Shown here piece by piece: positions 41,460 to 48,050 of a stretch of 48,050 nt of DNA (its first letter is position 1; each line of letters starts with the position of its first letter). The translations under genes were made by a program, and so were the position numbers. This stretch comes from Clostridium sp. E02 (GTDB taxonomy: Bacteria > Bacillota > Clostridia > Lachnospirales > Lachnospiraceae): assembly GCF_003833015.1 (NCBI RefSeq), contig NZ_RJLQ01000027.1, positions 1 to 48,050 of the forward strand, read 5' to 3'. The notes under the pieces were generated by a model that saw only the letters and a list, made by a program, of their open reading frames with translations, ran no database searches and was not told the DNA's origin.

Positions 41460-41747
41460 ATGAAACTTATAACCAGCATACATAAAACGCCTGCCATTTC
41501 CATGATAATTATCGTTTTCGAGTCTACATAGCAAATATGTTGTCCCTGCTATTATTGATCGTTTCACAAGATGATGTGCGGATAGCACTGATTATAAAGT
41601 AATCAACTTATAAAATTTGAGCTTCTAACTCAATCAATAATGTGGTTTAAATCCCACGTTCGGCAACTGACCGCCTGTCCGTATGGGCTTAACTTCTTGC
41701 GAAGTGGTCAATATTTGCATGAAAACGATAATGTCTCTTCATACTGG
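41460..41747 (-). ncRNA. Structured leader RNA of the polyamine operon (unassigned)
   Basis: The 546-bp gap between spoIIID and speA has no ORF. On the minus strand, after the promoter, a three-way-junction-like element is visible at about 41710-41668: GACC...GGTC enclosing ACTTC-GCAA-GAAGT (GNRA loop) and GCC...GGC. It is followed by GTGG/CCAC and TTGAG/CTCAA hairpins, and later ACATA/TATGT. The terminator at 41420-41451 closes the leader. I recognise no known riboswitch family and no T-box motif. It could be a riboswitch or attenuator for the polyamine genes, or a separate small RNA. Confidence 0.45.
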
Positions 41748-41753
41748 GGTAAA

Positions 41754-41782
41754 GAATAACATATTTACCTATTTCATGTCAA
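41754..41782 (-). promoter_or_regulatory. Promoter of the polyamine operon leader
   Basis: On the minus strand TTGACA (41777-41782), 17 nt, TTATTC (41754-41759). Start point near 41747, giving a leader of about 410 nt before speA. Confidence 0.6.
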
Positions 41783-41816
41783 TAAAATTCCGTAAAAAAA
41801 TATTCCATTTATGATA

Positions 41817-41864
41817 ACAGCCGTCATCTGAGAATGAAATTTTTTCTCCAGATAACGGCTGTTT
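41817..41864 (-). terminator. Hairpin 3' of spoIIID
   Basis: AACAGCCGTTATCTG and CAGATGACGGCTGTT form a long stem with one mismatch around an 18-nt loop, shortly after the spoIIID stop. There is no proper T tract on either strand, so it may terminate weakly or protect the mRNA end. Confidence 0.55.
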
Positions 41865-41882
41865 CTACACCCATTTGTTTCA

Positions 41883-42155
41883 TCAATCCTTTTTGCTGCA
41901 CATCTGTAAACGGTGCTGGTATTTCTCTTTGGTAGCCAGACCGCCCCTGATATGGCGCTCGGATTTGTTAATGTCTAGGATCACCCTGGCCCGGGCTGCC
42001 AGGGAAGGATTGATGTGTTCTAAGCGGTCCGTTACATCTTTATGTACCGTTGATTTGGATATTCCAAATTTCTTTGCTGTCTGCCTCACGGTTGCATGAT
42101 AGTCTATGATGTAGTTGGCAATTGCAACCGCGCGTTCCTCAATATATTCCTTCAA
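41883..42155 (-). CDS. spoIIID: Sporulation transcription factor SpoIIID
   Basis: 90 aa, very close to B. subtilis SpoIIID in length and sequence: E-E-R-A-V-x-I-A-x-Y-I, the helix-turn-helix V-R-Q-T-A-K-K-F-G-I-S-K-S-T-V-H-K-D-V and the basic R-H-I-R-G-G-L-A-T-K-x-K-Y tail. Start is TTG at 42155, five nt after AGGGGGA; no ATG fits. SpoIIID is the mother-cell regulator acting with sigma-E and switching toward sigma-K. A sequence resembling a sigma-E -10 box (CATACATA on the minus strand, 42209-42216) lies about 55 bp upstream, but the -35 is not convincing. Confidence 0.95.
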   Translation of the reverse strand: MKEYIEERAVAIANYIIDYHATVRQTAKKFGISKSTVHKDVTDRLEHINPSLAARARVILDINKSERHIRGGLATKEKYQHRLQMCSKKD

Positions 42156-42240
42156 GAAAATCCCCCTGCTAGGACGTTTTTACATACTTATGCAGGAAGA
42201 GTGGCAAGTATGTATGCAGATCGTTGTTCTATCTAATAAT

Positions 42241-44145
42241 TTAATTCTTATTCAGACAGATCCGAAAAGGCGAAGCCAAAAGCCCCGATTGATTGCACAA
42301 AAGACCTGCCTCTGGGGCATTCTGATAGGCATAACGAAGAAACTCTGGCTTTTCAATTGTTTGGCACCATACCGTTATCTGATTTTCTTTCCGTGTTCCT
42401 TCTACCCGGTAAAAGATTCCATCCGCTCCTGCCAGTTCAAACGCCTCGAAACCAGTTCCATATTTCACTAAGAGTGGTTTTTCGTCATAGGTATGAAAGT
42501 TTAAAGTGACACAATTTTTTTCAACCACCCACGAAATCAACTCTGGTCCCTGATAGACCAAATCCTCCTCATGAATCATCCCTCTGACAGCCAGAGACAT
42601 ACGTCTGGCTACTTCTTTTTTATTTAGTGGATGCAAATCATTGCTTTCTCCAAGATCCAGATTCACAGTTACCGCTACATTTGATAGTCTTTCTGCATCT
42701 TTTTGCGCTTCCCGAATCATGGGCCATGCATCTTTTTTTTCTTTTAAATCAATTGAAAAATTAGGGAGCTGTGCCACCACAAAAGGAAGATCCGGCTGTT
42801 TTCTCTCTTTTCTCCAAAACTGAATCATCCTTTTTAAAAGTTCTTTATAAGTCTCAGGTTCCTCGTCATTTGATTCCCCCTGATACCATAGAATTCCTGC
42901 TACGCTATAGTTTTTACTAGGAGCCGCCATCCCATTATAAAGTCCAGTGGGTTTTCTGATAATAAAATCAGTTTCCGGTTCCGGTCCAACTTGACATCCT
43001 ATTTTATACTCCCAGTTACCATTCAAAGAAATCTGTTCTTCCTTATCAAATAAGGAATACGTTTTTCCAGGGGTTATTCTCCCCTCTCCCTGACTGACAA
43101 TCAGACGAATGGTAATTATATTATCTCCAGCTTTTAACACCTCTGACGGAACCTTGTATTTTCTTGGGGGATACTGATATGTCGTCTCTCCTACCAATAC
43201 ACCATTTACATATGTCTGGTCATGATCGACCATTGTTCCAAGCCATAAATCCGCCCCTTTTTTTGCCATCGTCTCTGATACATTTATACGTTTTCTAAAC
43301 CAGATGGAACCACAAAACCCTTGAAATCCTTCCTCACTTAGTAATGCAGGCAGATTTATTTCTTTCCAATTGGAATCCTCTCCTGACATTCCACAGTCTT
43401 CCCGATTAATCCAGTCATACCATTCTTTTTGCTTTCTTTCATTTTCTGTTAATTGAAAGCGAACAAAATCGTTGCTCTGATATCTTTTTAAAGTCTCCAT
43501 ATCTTTGGGAAACGATAGAAGAGATTCTTTCCCCATCCACGCTTGAATGGGAGAACCACCAAGACTAATATTTAAAATTCCTATAGGCACCTCTCTCGCT
43601 TCGAAAAGAAATCTTCCTAAAAAATAGGAAACAGCAGAAAATTCTCCGATGGATTCCGGCGCACATATGGTCCATTTACCTTCCTTGTAATCCTCCTCCG
43701 GCTTATGAAAATTGTAATGTTCTTTCACCTTAAAGAGGCGGATCAGAGGTTCTTTTTCTCGGTTTAATTCCTCCGGATATTTATCTTTCACTCGATTCAT
43801 CGGAAGTTCCATATTCGACTGACCTGCGCATAGATATACCTCTCCCACGTACACATCCATTCGTTTGATTATTTCTCCCCTTGCAGTAACGACGGTAAGT
43901 ACAAAAGGACCGCCTGCTTTTAGTTCAGGAAAAACCATCTCCCAGTTCCCATGCTCACCCGCCTGACCGCTTACCTTCTGATCCTGGATTTCCGCCGTTA
44001 CTGTCTCTCCAGGTGCCGCTGTTCCCCATATCTTGGTATTTTTTCCCTGTAAAAGGACACACCCATTGCCAAATAATTTGGGAAGACTAAGTTGGTTGGT
44101 GAAAGCCTTTGTTTTTTCTGCGTCTGTTCTTGATGTTTTCTGCAT
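42241..44145 (-). CDS. Sialate O-acetylesterase-like SGNH esterase
   Basis: 634 aa, no signal peptide. SGNH-hydrolase blocks are A-G-Q-S110-N-M-E-L-P (nucleophile), I-S-L-G-G-S, G-I-L-W-Y-Q-G-E-S-N and, near residue 510, S-N-D-L-H-P with the Asp/His pair. A beta-sandwich insertion (about 265-375; W-F-R-K-R-I-N-V, Y-V-N-G-V-L-V-G) interrupts the esterase domain, as in the sialic-acid 9-O-acetylesterase family. It probably deacetylates sugars in the cytoplasm. With a GH3 glycosidase encoded immediately upstream (24-bp gap), acetylated xylo- or gluco-oligosaccharides are more likely substrates than sialic acid. GGAGG at 7 nt. Confidence 0.88.
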   Translation of the reverse strand: MQKTSRTDAEKTKAFTNQLSLPKLFGNGCVLLQGKNTKIWGTAAPGETVTAEIQDQKVSGQAGEHGNWEMVFPELKAGGPFVLTVVTARGEIIKRMDVYVGEVYLCAGQSNMELPMNRVKDKYPEELNREKEPLIRLFKVKEHYNFHKPEEDYKEGKWTICAPESIGEFSAVSYFLGRFLFEAREVPIGILNISLGGSPIQAWMGKESLLSFPKDMETLKRYQSNDFVRFQLTENERKQKEWYDWINREDCGMSGEDSNWKEINLPALLSEEGFQGFCGSIWFRKRINVSETMAKKGADLWLGTMVDHDQTYVNGVLVGETTYQYPPRKYKVPSEVLKAGDNIITIRLIVSQGEGRITPGKTYSLFDKEEQISLNGNWEYKIGCQVGPEPETDFIIRKPTGLYNGMAAPSKNYSVAGILWYQGESNDEEPETYKELLKRMIQFWRKERKQPDLPFVVAQLPNFSIDLKEKKDAWPMIREAQKDAERLSNVAVTVNLDLGESNDLHPLNKKEVARRMSLAVRGMIHEEDLVYQGPELISWVVEKNCVTLNFHTYDEKPLLVKYGTGFEAFELAGADGIFYRVEGTRKENQITVWCQTIEKPEFLRYAYQNAPEAGLLCNQSGLLASPFRICLNKN

Positions 44146-44169
44146 TGCTTTACCTCCACAATCTTTTCG

Positions 44170-46332
44170 TTAGTCTATACAACATGGTTCTAATATCGTC
44201 CGTTCCTTTACAATAACAGTAGAACACGTGCAAACTTTACCCGTCAATTCGCTGCTTCTCTTATCCGGCTGCTGTGTTCCAGTATAAACATAATAGGTGC
44301 CAGGATCTAAAACGAGGTCACCATTATTATCTCTTAATGCAAATGAACGGTCCTCTAAAACAACTTGAAGTTCTTTTTCTTCTCCTGGTTCTAACTCCAC
44401 CTTTTGGAAAGCCTTTAATTGAGCATTGGGCGCATCTTCTCTCTCTGATTTTACATAAACCTGCAGTGTCTGCGCTCCTTTTCTTGTTCCTTCATTTTTA
44501 AGAACTGCCTTTATGGTAATGGTATTTCCATTTAATATTTCATTTTTACTTAAGGAGACTTGACTACAAGAAAAATCGGTATAAGATAAACCATAACCAA
44601 ATGGATAAAGTGCATCTTGTTTCATATAGCGGTAAGTTCTATCCTTCATGGAATAATCCGTAAAAGCAGGAAGTTCCTCCGTACTGCGATAGAAGGTAAC
44701 TGGAAGTTTTCCTTCGGGTGAATTTTCCCCAAATAAGACCGAAGCCAGAGCTCTGCCCCCTTCTGCACCAGGATACCAGCCTTGTAAAATTGCAGGAATA
44801 TGTTCGTCTGCCCAGGTAACCGCCAATGCACTGCCTGATAGTAGAACCAAAACGACTGGCTTTCCACTCTTTTCCAGCTCTTTCAACACATCCTCTTGTA
44901 ACCCAGGAAGTTTAAGATTTGGTTTATCCCCACTGGCAAATTCATTGCCTTCATCTCCTTCTTCCCCTTCCAGACCAGAATCCAGACCCATACAGGCAAT
45001 AATTACATCACTGGATTCACATACTCCACGAACTTCAGAAATTCTGTCATTAACCTGGCCAAGCCCGCTAACCTTTTCTTTACACAGATGACAGCCCTCG
45101 GAAACCAAAACCCGTACGTCATCGCCCAGATAATCCTGAATTCCTTCGGTAACGGTAATATACCTCGATGCCGTTCCTTCATAATTCCCAACAAGTGCTC
45201 TTCGATTGTTGCTATTAGGTCCTATGATGCCGATTGTTTTAATCTTTTTCTTATCCAAAGGAAGCAAATCATTCTCATTTTTTAATAATACAAATGATTT
45301 TATAGATGCCTTAAGGTTTAAGTCTCTATGTTGTTTGGTATCATTATTTTCGTATGTAATTCCTGAATAGACTACGTCTTTTGGATCATCAAATAGACCT
45401 AGTTTTAATCTTGCAACCATAAGATTTTCTACTGCTTCATTGAGACGCTCCTCTGAAACCATACCTTTTTTTACTGCTTCCACTAGATAAAGAAATATAC
45501 TACCACAGTTTAAATCACACCCATTCTCCATTGCCATAGCTACCGATTCAAGCGCTGAAGATGTAACTCCATGATGCTCATGAAAGTCTTTAATCGCCCA
45601 ACAATCTGACGTCACATGCCCCTCAAATCCCCAACTTTTGCGAAGAATATCTTCTAATAAAGTTTTGCTTCCGCAGCAAGGTTCTCCATTGGTTCGGTTA
45701 TAAGCCCCCATAACAGCTTCAACTTTTCCTTCTTTTACGCAGGCTTCAAAAGCCGGAAGGTAAGTTTCAAACATATCCTTCTTAGAAACTTCTGCATCAA
45801 AAGAATGCCTCACATCTTCCGGTCCGGAATGTACTGCAAAATGCTTTGCACAGGCTGCTACCTTCATATGTGACTCATCATCGCCCTGCAAGCCTTCGAT
45901 AAAGCAGACACCAAGACGAGAGGTTAAATATGGGTCCTCTCCAAACGTTTCATGCCCTCTTCCCCATCTAGGATCCCTAAATATATTCACATTAGGTGCC
46001 CAAAACGTAAGACCCTTATAGATATCTGTATCTCCATATTTTTGCTGCATATGAAATTTTGCTCTGGCTTCTGTGGAGATAACATCTGCCACCTCGTGAA
46101 TTAATTCTTCATCAAATGTCGCCGCCAAACCAATTGCCTGCGGAAACACCGTGGCTACTCCAGCTCTGGCAACACCATGAAGTCCTTCATTCCACCAGTT
46201 ATAAGCCTTAATTCCCAGTCTGGGTATTGCGGCCGCACTATGTGTTGTCTGAGATACCTTTTCTTCTAATGTCATAGCCTCCACTAGCTCTTTTGCTTTT
46301 TTGCGATATTCCAACTGCTTTTCTCTGTTCAT
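44170..46332 (-). CDS. Glycoside hydrolase family 3 (beta-xylosidase / beta-glucosidase)
   Basis: 720 aa, no signal peptide. GH3 N-terminal barrel with Y-N-W-W-N-E-G-L-H-G (44-53), F-R-D-P-R-W-G-R-G-H-E-T-F-G-E-D-P (118-134), K-H-F (163-165) and the nucleophile D243 in H-V-T-S-D-C-W. The C-terminal alpha/beta sandwich has G-L-E-G-E-E-G-D-E as acid/base region, then G-K-L-P-V-T-F-Y and F-G-Y-G-L-S-Y-T, and a fibronectin-III-like tail. The W-W-N-E-G-L-H-G and V-F-P-Q-A-I-G-L-A motifs favour the xylosidase-like branch. It cuts imported oligosaccharides in the cytoplasm; with the downstream esterase it forms a two-gene operon. Confidence 0.93.
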   Translation of the reverse strand: MNREKQLEYRKKAKELVEAMTLEEKVSQTTHSAAAIPRLGIKAYNWWNEGLHGVARAGVATVFPQAIGLAATFDEELIHEVADVISTEARAKFHMQQKYGDTDIYKGLTFWAPNVNIFRDPRWGRGHETFGEDPYLTSRLGVCFIEGLQGDDESHMKVAACAKHFAVHSGPEDVRHSFDAEVSKKDMFETYLPAFEACVKEGKVEAVMGAYNRTNGEPCCGSKTLLEDILRKSWGFEGHVTSDCWAIKDFHEHHGVTSSALESVAMAMENGCDLNCGSIFLYLVEAVKKGMVSEERLNEAVENLMVARLKLGLFDDPKDVVYSGITYENNDTKQHRDLNLKASIKSFVLLKNENDLLPLDKKKIKTIGIIGPNSNNRRALVGNYEGTASRYITVTEGIQDYLGDDVRVLVSEGCHLCKEKVSGLGQVNDRISEVRGVCESSDVIIACMGLDSGLEGEEGDEGNEFASGDKPNLKLPGLQEDVLKELEKSGKPVVLVLLSGSALAVTWADEHIPAILQGWYPGAEGGRALASVLFGENSPEGKLPVTFYRSTEELPAFTDYSMKDRTYRYMKQDALYPFGYGLSYTDFSCSQVSLSKNEILNGNTITIKAVLKNEGTRKGAQTLQVYVKSEREDAPNAQLKAFQKVELEPGEEKELQVVLEDRSFALRDNNGDLVLDPGTYYVYTGTQQPDKRSSELTGKVCTCSTVIVKERTILEPCCID

Positions 46333-46648
46333 TTCTGTCCTCCTGCTCTATTCTTTTCCATGAAACAGCCAACGGTTAAACCCGCAGACTTATGCTAACA
46401 TCATAACATTCTTCCCCCATACAGGCATCACACTTATTGCTTCAATAGGTGCAAATATTGCTAACCGTACTAAAATGTACCCAATTCTTTTCCTATATGT
46501 TACAAATAGAGAACATAATTTCTCATTGACGCTTTCTAAAATTCCATCTATAATTTAAAGAGATGTACTTATTTAAATAAAAGAGACAAATAAGAAAATT
46601 ACTATAGAGAAAGAAGAGACTGTTTTTCAGTCTGTTGAGGTGAAAGAA
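46333..46648. other. Divergent intergenic region, GH3 / HD-GYP
   Basis: About 316 bp without a gene. The right part holds the HD-GYP promoter (46526-46554) and a leader with an AGACTG-ttttt-CAGTCT hairpin (46617-46633) ending at the ribosome site. The left part should hold the GH3 promoter. A TATGAT -10-like box is visible on the minus strand but no good -35, which would fit an activator-dependent promoter. I see no clear operator. Confidence 0.5.
46526..46554 (+). promoter_or_regulatory. Sigma-A promoter of the HD-GYP gene
   Basis: TTGACG (46526-46531), a 17-nt spacer and a perfect TATAAT (46549-46554), about 85 bp upstream of the start codon. Confidence 0.8.
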
Positions 46649-47719
46649 TTGATTTATCTTCCTATTGAAAAATTGACTGAGGGTATGGAATTGGCCCGTA
46701 ACATCCCAGCAGTAAACCCAATGCTCCCTTTTGCAGTAACTGGTTACATTCTTAATCAACAAACCATTAATCGAATGAAAACAATAGGAATCCAGGGTGC
46801 GTACATTCGTTCTGAACTTGCGGAAGGGATCGAACCAGATGATTTTGTTGAACCTGAATTAAAAAACAGAATGCTTGGAAATATTCGAGATATCTTTGAT
46901 CAAAGTATGAAGAAGGTTTCTTTCCAATCCAGCAGACAAATTTACGAGAATGTTGCAACTTCAGCAGAATCCGTTGTCATGAATATCTTAAACAATGACA
47001 AGTATCTTTTTCAGATGATTGATATCAGAGATTATGACAGTTATACCTACTCCCATAGTCTTTATGTAGGTATTCTAAGCGTACTTCTAGGACGTTTTAT
47101 GGGACTATCTGTCTCAAATCTTAATGATCTTGCAATATGTGGACTTCTTCATGATATAGGTAAAACTGATATCCCTATCGAAATCACCAACAAACAAGGC
47201 CCTCTTACCAACGATGAGTTTGAAATTATGAAGAAGCATCCCACATTCTCTTATCAAAAAATACAGTCATATAACATTCAATCACAAGTCATTTTACAGG
47301 GAATTCAATCCCATCATGAAAAGTATGACGGGAGTGGTTATCCCTTTGGACTGATTGGGGAAAACATTCCTCTTTACGGAAGAATTTTAGCCATTGCAGA
47401 TGTATATGATGCACTAAATTCTACCAGACCCTATCGAAAAGCCTGGGCTCCCAGAAAGATTTTTGATTTCTTAACCAGTTGTTGCAATTCTCATTTTGAT
47501 CCCCAACTTTTGTCTGCTTTTTTACAATGTGTTTGTGCATATCCCGTAGGTTCTATTGTTCGTCTCAGTGATGGAAGCAGTGGAATCGTAAAAGACAATA
47601 AACCTGGGTTCGCACTTCGTCCTATCATCCGCCTGATCTCACCCGTCGAGAAAGCAGGGCTAGAAATTGATTTGACTCAAGAGTTGTTTAACGTTATCAT
47701 TCTTGATGATGAAGATTAA
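46649..47719 (+). CDS. HD-GYP domain protein, probable c-di-GMP phosphodiesterase
   Basis: 356 aa from a TTG at 46649, chosen because GAGGTGA lies five nt upstream; a GTG at 46640 inside that ribosome site is the alternative. A short N-terminal region (E-G-M-E-L-A-R-N-I) is followed by an HD-GYP domain from about residue 130. It has H-S-L-Y-V-G, the H-D-I-G-K metal motif (about 168-172), Q-S-H-H-E-K-Y-D-G-S-G-Y-P and A-D-V-Y-D-A-L, with all metal ligands and the GYP loop present, so it is probably active. It has no membrane segment or receiver domain. It hydrolyses c-di-GMP, and could lower the signal read by the degenerate GGDEF protein of the EPS operon; that link is inference. Confidence 0.9.
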   Translation: MIYLPIEKLTEGMELARNIPAVNPMLPFAVTGYILNQQTINRMKTIGIQGAYIRSELAEGIEPDDFVEPELKNRMLGNIRDIFDQSMKKVSFQSSRQIYENVATSAESVVMNILNNDKYLFQMIDIRDYDSYTYSHSLYVGILSVLLGRFMGLSVSNLNDLAICGLLHDIGKTDIPIEITNKQGPLTNDEFEIMKKHPTFSYQKIQSYNIQSQVILQGIQSHHEKYDGSGYPFGLIGENIPLYGRILAIADVYDALNSTRPYRKAWAPRKIFDFLTSCCNSHFDPQLLSAFLQCVCAYPVGSIVRLSDGSSGIVKDNKPGFALRPIIRLISPVEKAGLEIDLTQELFNVIILDDED

Positions 47720-47734
47720 CCGTTCTAAAACATG

Positions 47735-47781
47735 AAAAGCAAGAGGTCTCTTACTACACCAGTGAGATTCTCTTGCTTTTT
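47735..47781 (+). terminator. Intrinsic terminator of the HD-GYP gene
   Basis: AAAAGCAAGAG and CTCTTGCTTTTT form a strong stem just after the stop codon; A- and T-tracts on the two sides let it work in both directions. Confidence 0.85.
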
Positions 47782-47819
47782 ATCTAGTCTTAATTCTTAC
47801 AATAAAAACTTCTTACCAT

Positions 47820-47853
47820 TAAAAAAACGCAGATCCATCTCTGAATTTGCGTT
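47820..47853 (-). terminator. Intrinsic terminator downstream of the 23S rRNA
   Basis: On the minus strand AACGCA...TGCGTT form a short stem (extended by A-T and G-T pairs) followed by TTTTTTT, about 90 nt after the 3' end of the 23S rRNA. No 5S gene lies between them. Confidence 0.65.
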
Positions 47854-47940
47854 AATATATTTAAACCTTAATTTTCACACATACCCTCAAAACCACACAT
47901 TGTTATATATCTATTCATCCATTATCTCTACCTAAACCAA

Positions 47941-48050
47941 CTTGGTTAAGCCCTCGACCTATTAGTGACAGTCAGCTACACATGTTGCCATGCTTCCACC
48001 TCTGCCCTATCTACCTCGTCGTCTTCAAGGGGTCTTACTCTTGCGATGGG
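47941..48050 (-). rRNA. 23S rRNA, 3' end (partial, continues beyond the window)
   Basis: The reverse complement reads as the conserved 3' end of Firmicute 23S rRNA. The stretch with GACCCCTTGAAGACGACGAG, the GGAAGCATGGCAACATGTG segment and the final GGTCGAGGGCTTAACCAAG are all recognisable. Only the last ~110 nt are in the window. The mature 3' end is estimated at about 47941. No 5S rRNA follows in the ~220 nt to the HD-GYP gene. Confidence 0.93.

Noticed and set aside
41460-41747. T-box or 6S RNA in the speA leader
   Set aside because: There is no TGGNACC T-box sequence, and the fold is a set of short hairpins rather than the long rod with central bubble of 6S RNA.
47732-47935. Small open frame between the HD-GYP gene and the 23S rRNA
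   Set aside because: It covers two intrinsic terminators and has no ribosome site; better explained as intergenic DNA. A 5S rRNA was also looked for here and not found.

Overview
The window looks like about 48 kb of chromosome from a spore-forming anaerobic Firmicute, most likely a Lachnospiraceae / Clostridium cluster XIVa organism. This rests on protein character: SpoIIID, a CotS-type coat protein, a YtvI-type membrane protein, a SPOCS/LysM spore protein, a proline T-box and a eukaryote/archaeal-like ProRS. It also rests on moderate-to-low GC, AGGAGG ribosome binding sites and occasional TTG/GTG starts. The right edge (about 47941-48050, minus strand) is the 3' end of a 23S rRNA. The left edge is a hairpin-rich non-coding stretch that could be the leader of another rRNA operon, so the window may be a stretch bounded by two rrn copies.

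Region 1 (224-12325, all minus strand) is one long exopolysaccharide locus read from a good sigma-A promoter at 12404-12432. In transcription order it encodes a GtrB-type glycosyltransferase, a multi-spanning membrane protein, a membrane protein with a degenerate GGDEF domain, a DUF2334 polysaccharide-deacetylase-like protein, a processive GT2 synthase, a BcsB-like partner, a GT39-like membrane glycosyltransferase, and a thioredoxin domain fused to a GH8-like hydrolase. The core matches Bacillus subtilis ydaJKLMN and Listeria pss. The degenerate GGDEF protein keeps the RxxD c-di-GMP I-site, so it should be the c-di-GMP receptor of the synthase. An HD-GYP c-di-GMP phosphodiesterase lies at the other end of the window.

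Region 2 (12.5-19.1 kb) is housekeeping: a GNAT acetyltransferase, ComF, RecD2, MreB/Mbl and an ABC-F ATPase. A 411-bp gap between mreB and the ABC-F gene holds a possible plus-strand structured RNA with its own terminator. Region 3 (19.1-21.65 kb) has a CmpB-like membrane protein followed by a nest of two IS200-type elements. I read it as one element inserted in inverted orientation inside the other. Each carries a non-coding 3' segment whose hairpins keep their order while their stems have changed in a base-pair-compensating way, which resembles the omega/reRNA of IS605-type elements, yet no TnpB or IscB is present.

Region 4 (21.65-34.5 kb, mostly minus) carries phosphoglucomutase, a CotS-like protein, CCA-adding enzyme, ProRS with T-box leader, an AI-2E/YtvI permease, an RluA-type pseudouridine synthase, nitroreductase, hemolysin-III-like protein, a UPF0213 GIY-YIG protein, a SPOCS/LysM protein, serine acetyltransferase and a PrcB-type lipoprotein. 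Region 5 (34.6-41.75 kb) is a tightly overlapped polyamine operon (speA-speE-CASDH-nspC-aguA-aguB). It goes from arginine via agmatine and putrescine to spermidine, with both the aminopropyltransferase and the carboxyspermidine routes encoded. A roughly 410-nt structured leader with an intrinsic terminator precedes it. Region 6 holds spoIIID, an intracellular SGNH esterase and a GH3 glycosidase pair (probably hemicellulose or acetylated oligosaccharide use), the HD-GYP gene, and the end of the rRNA operon.
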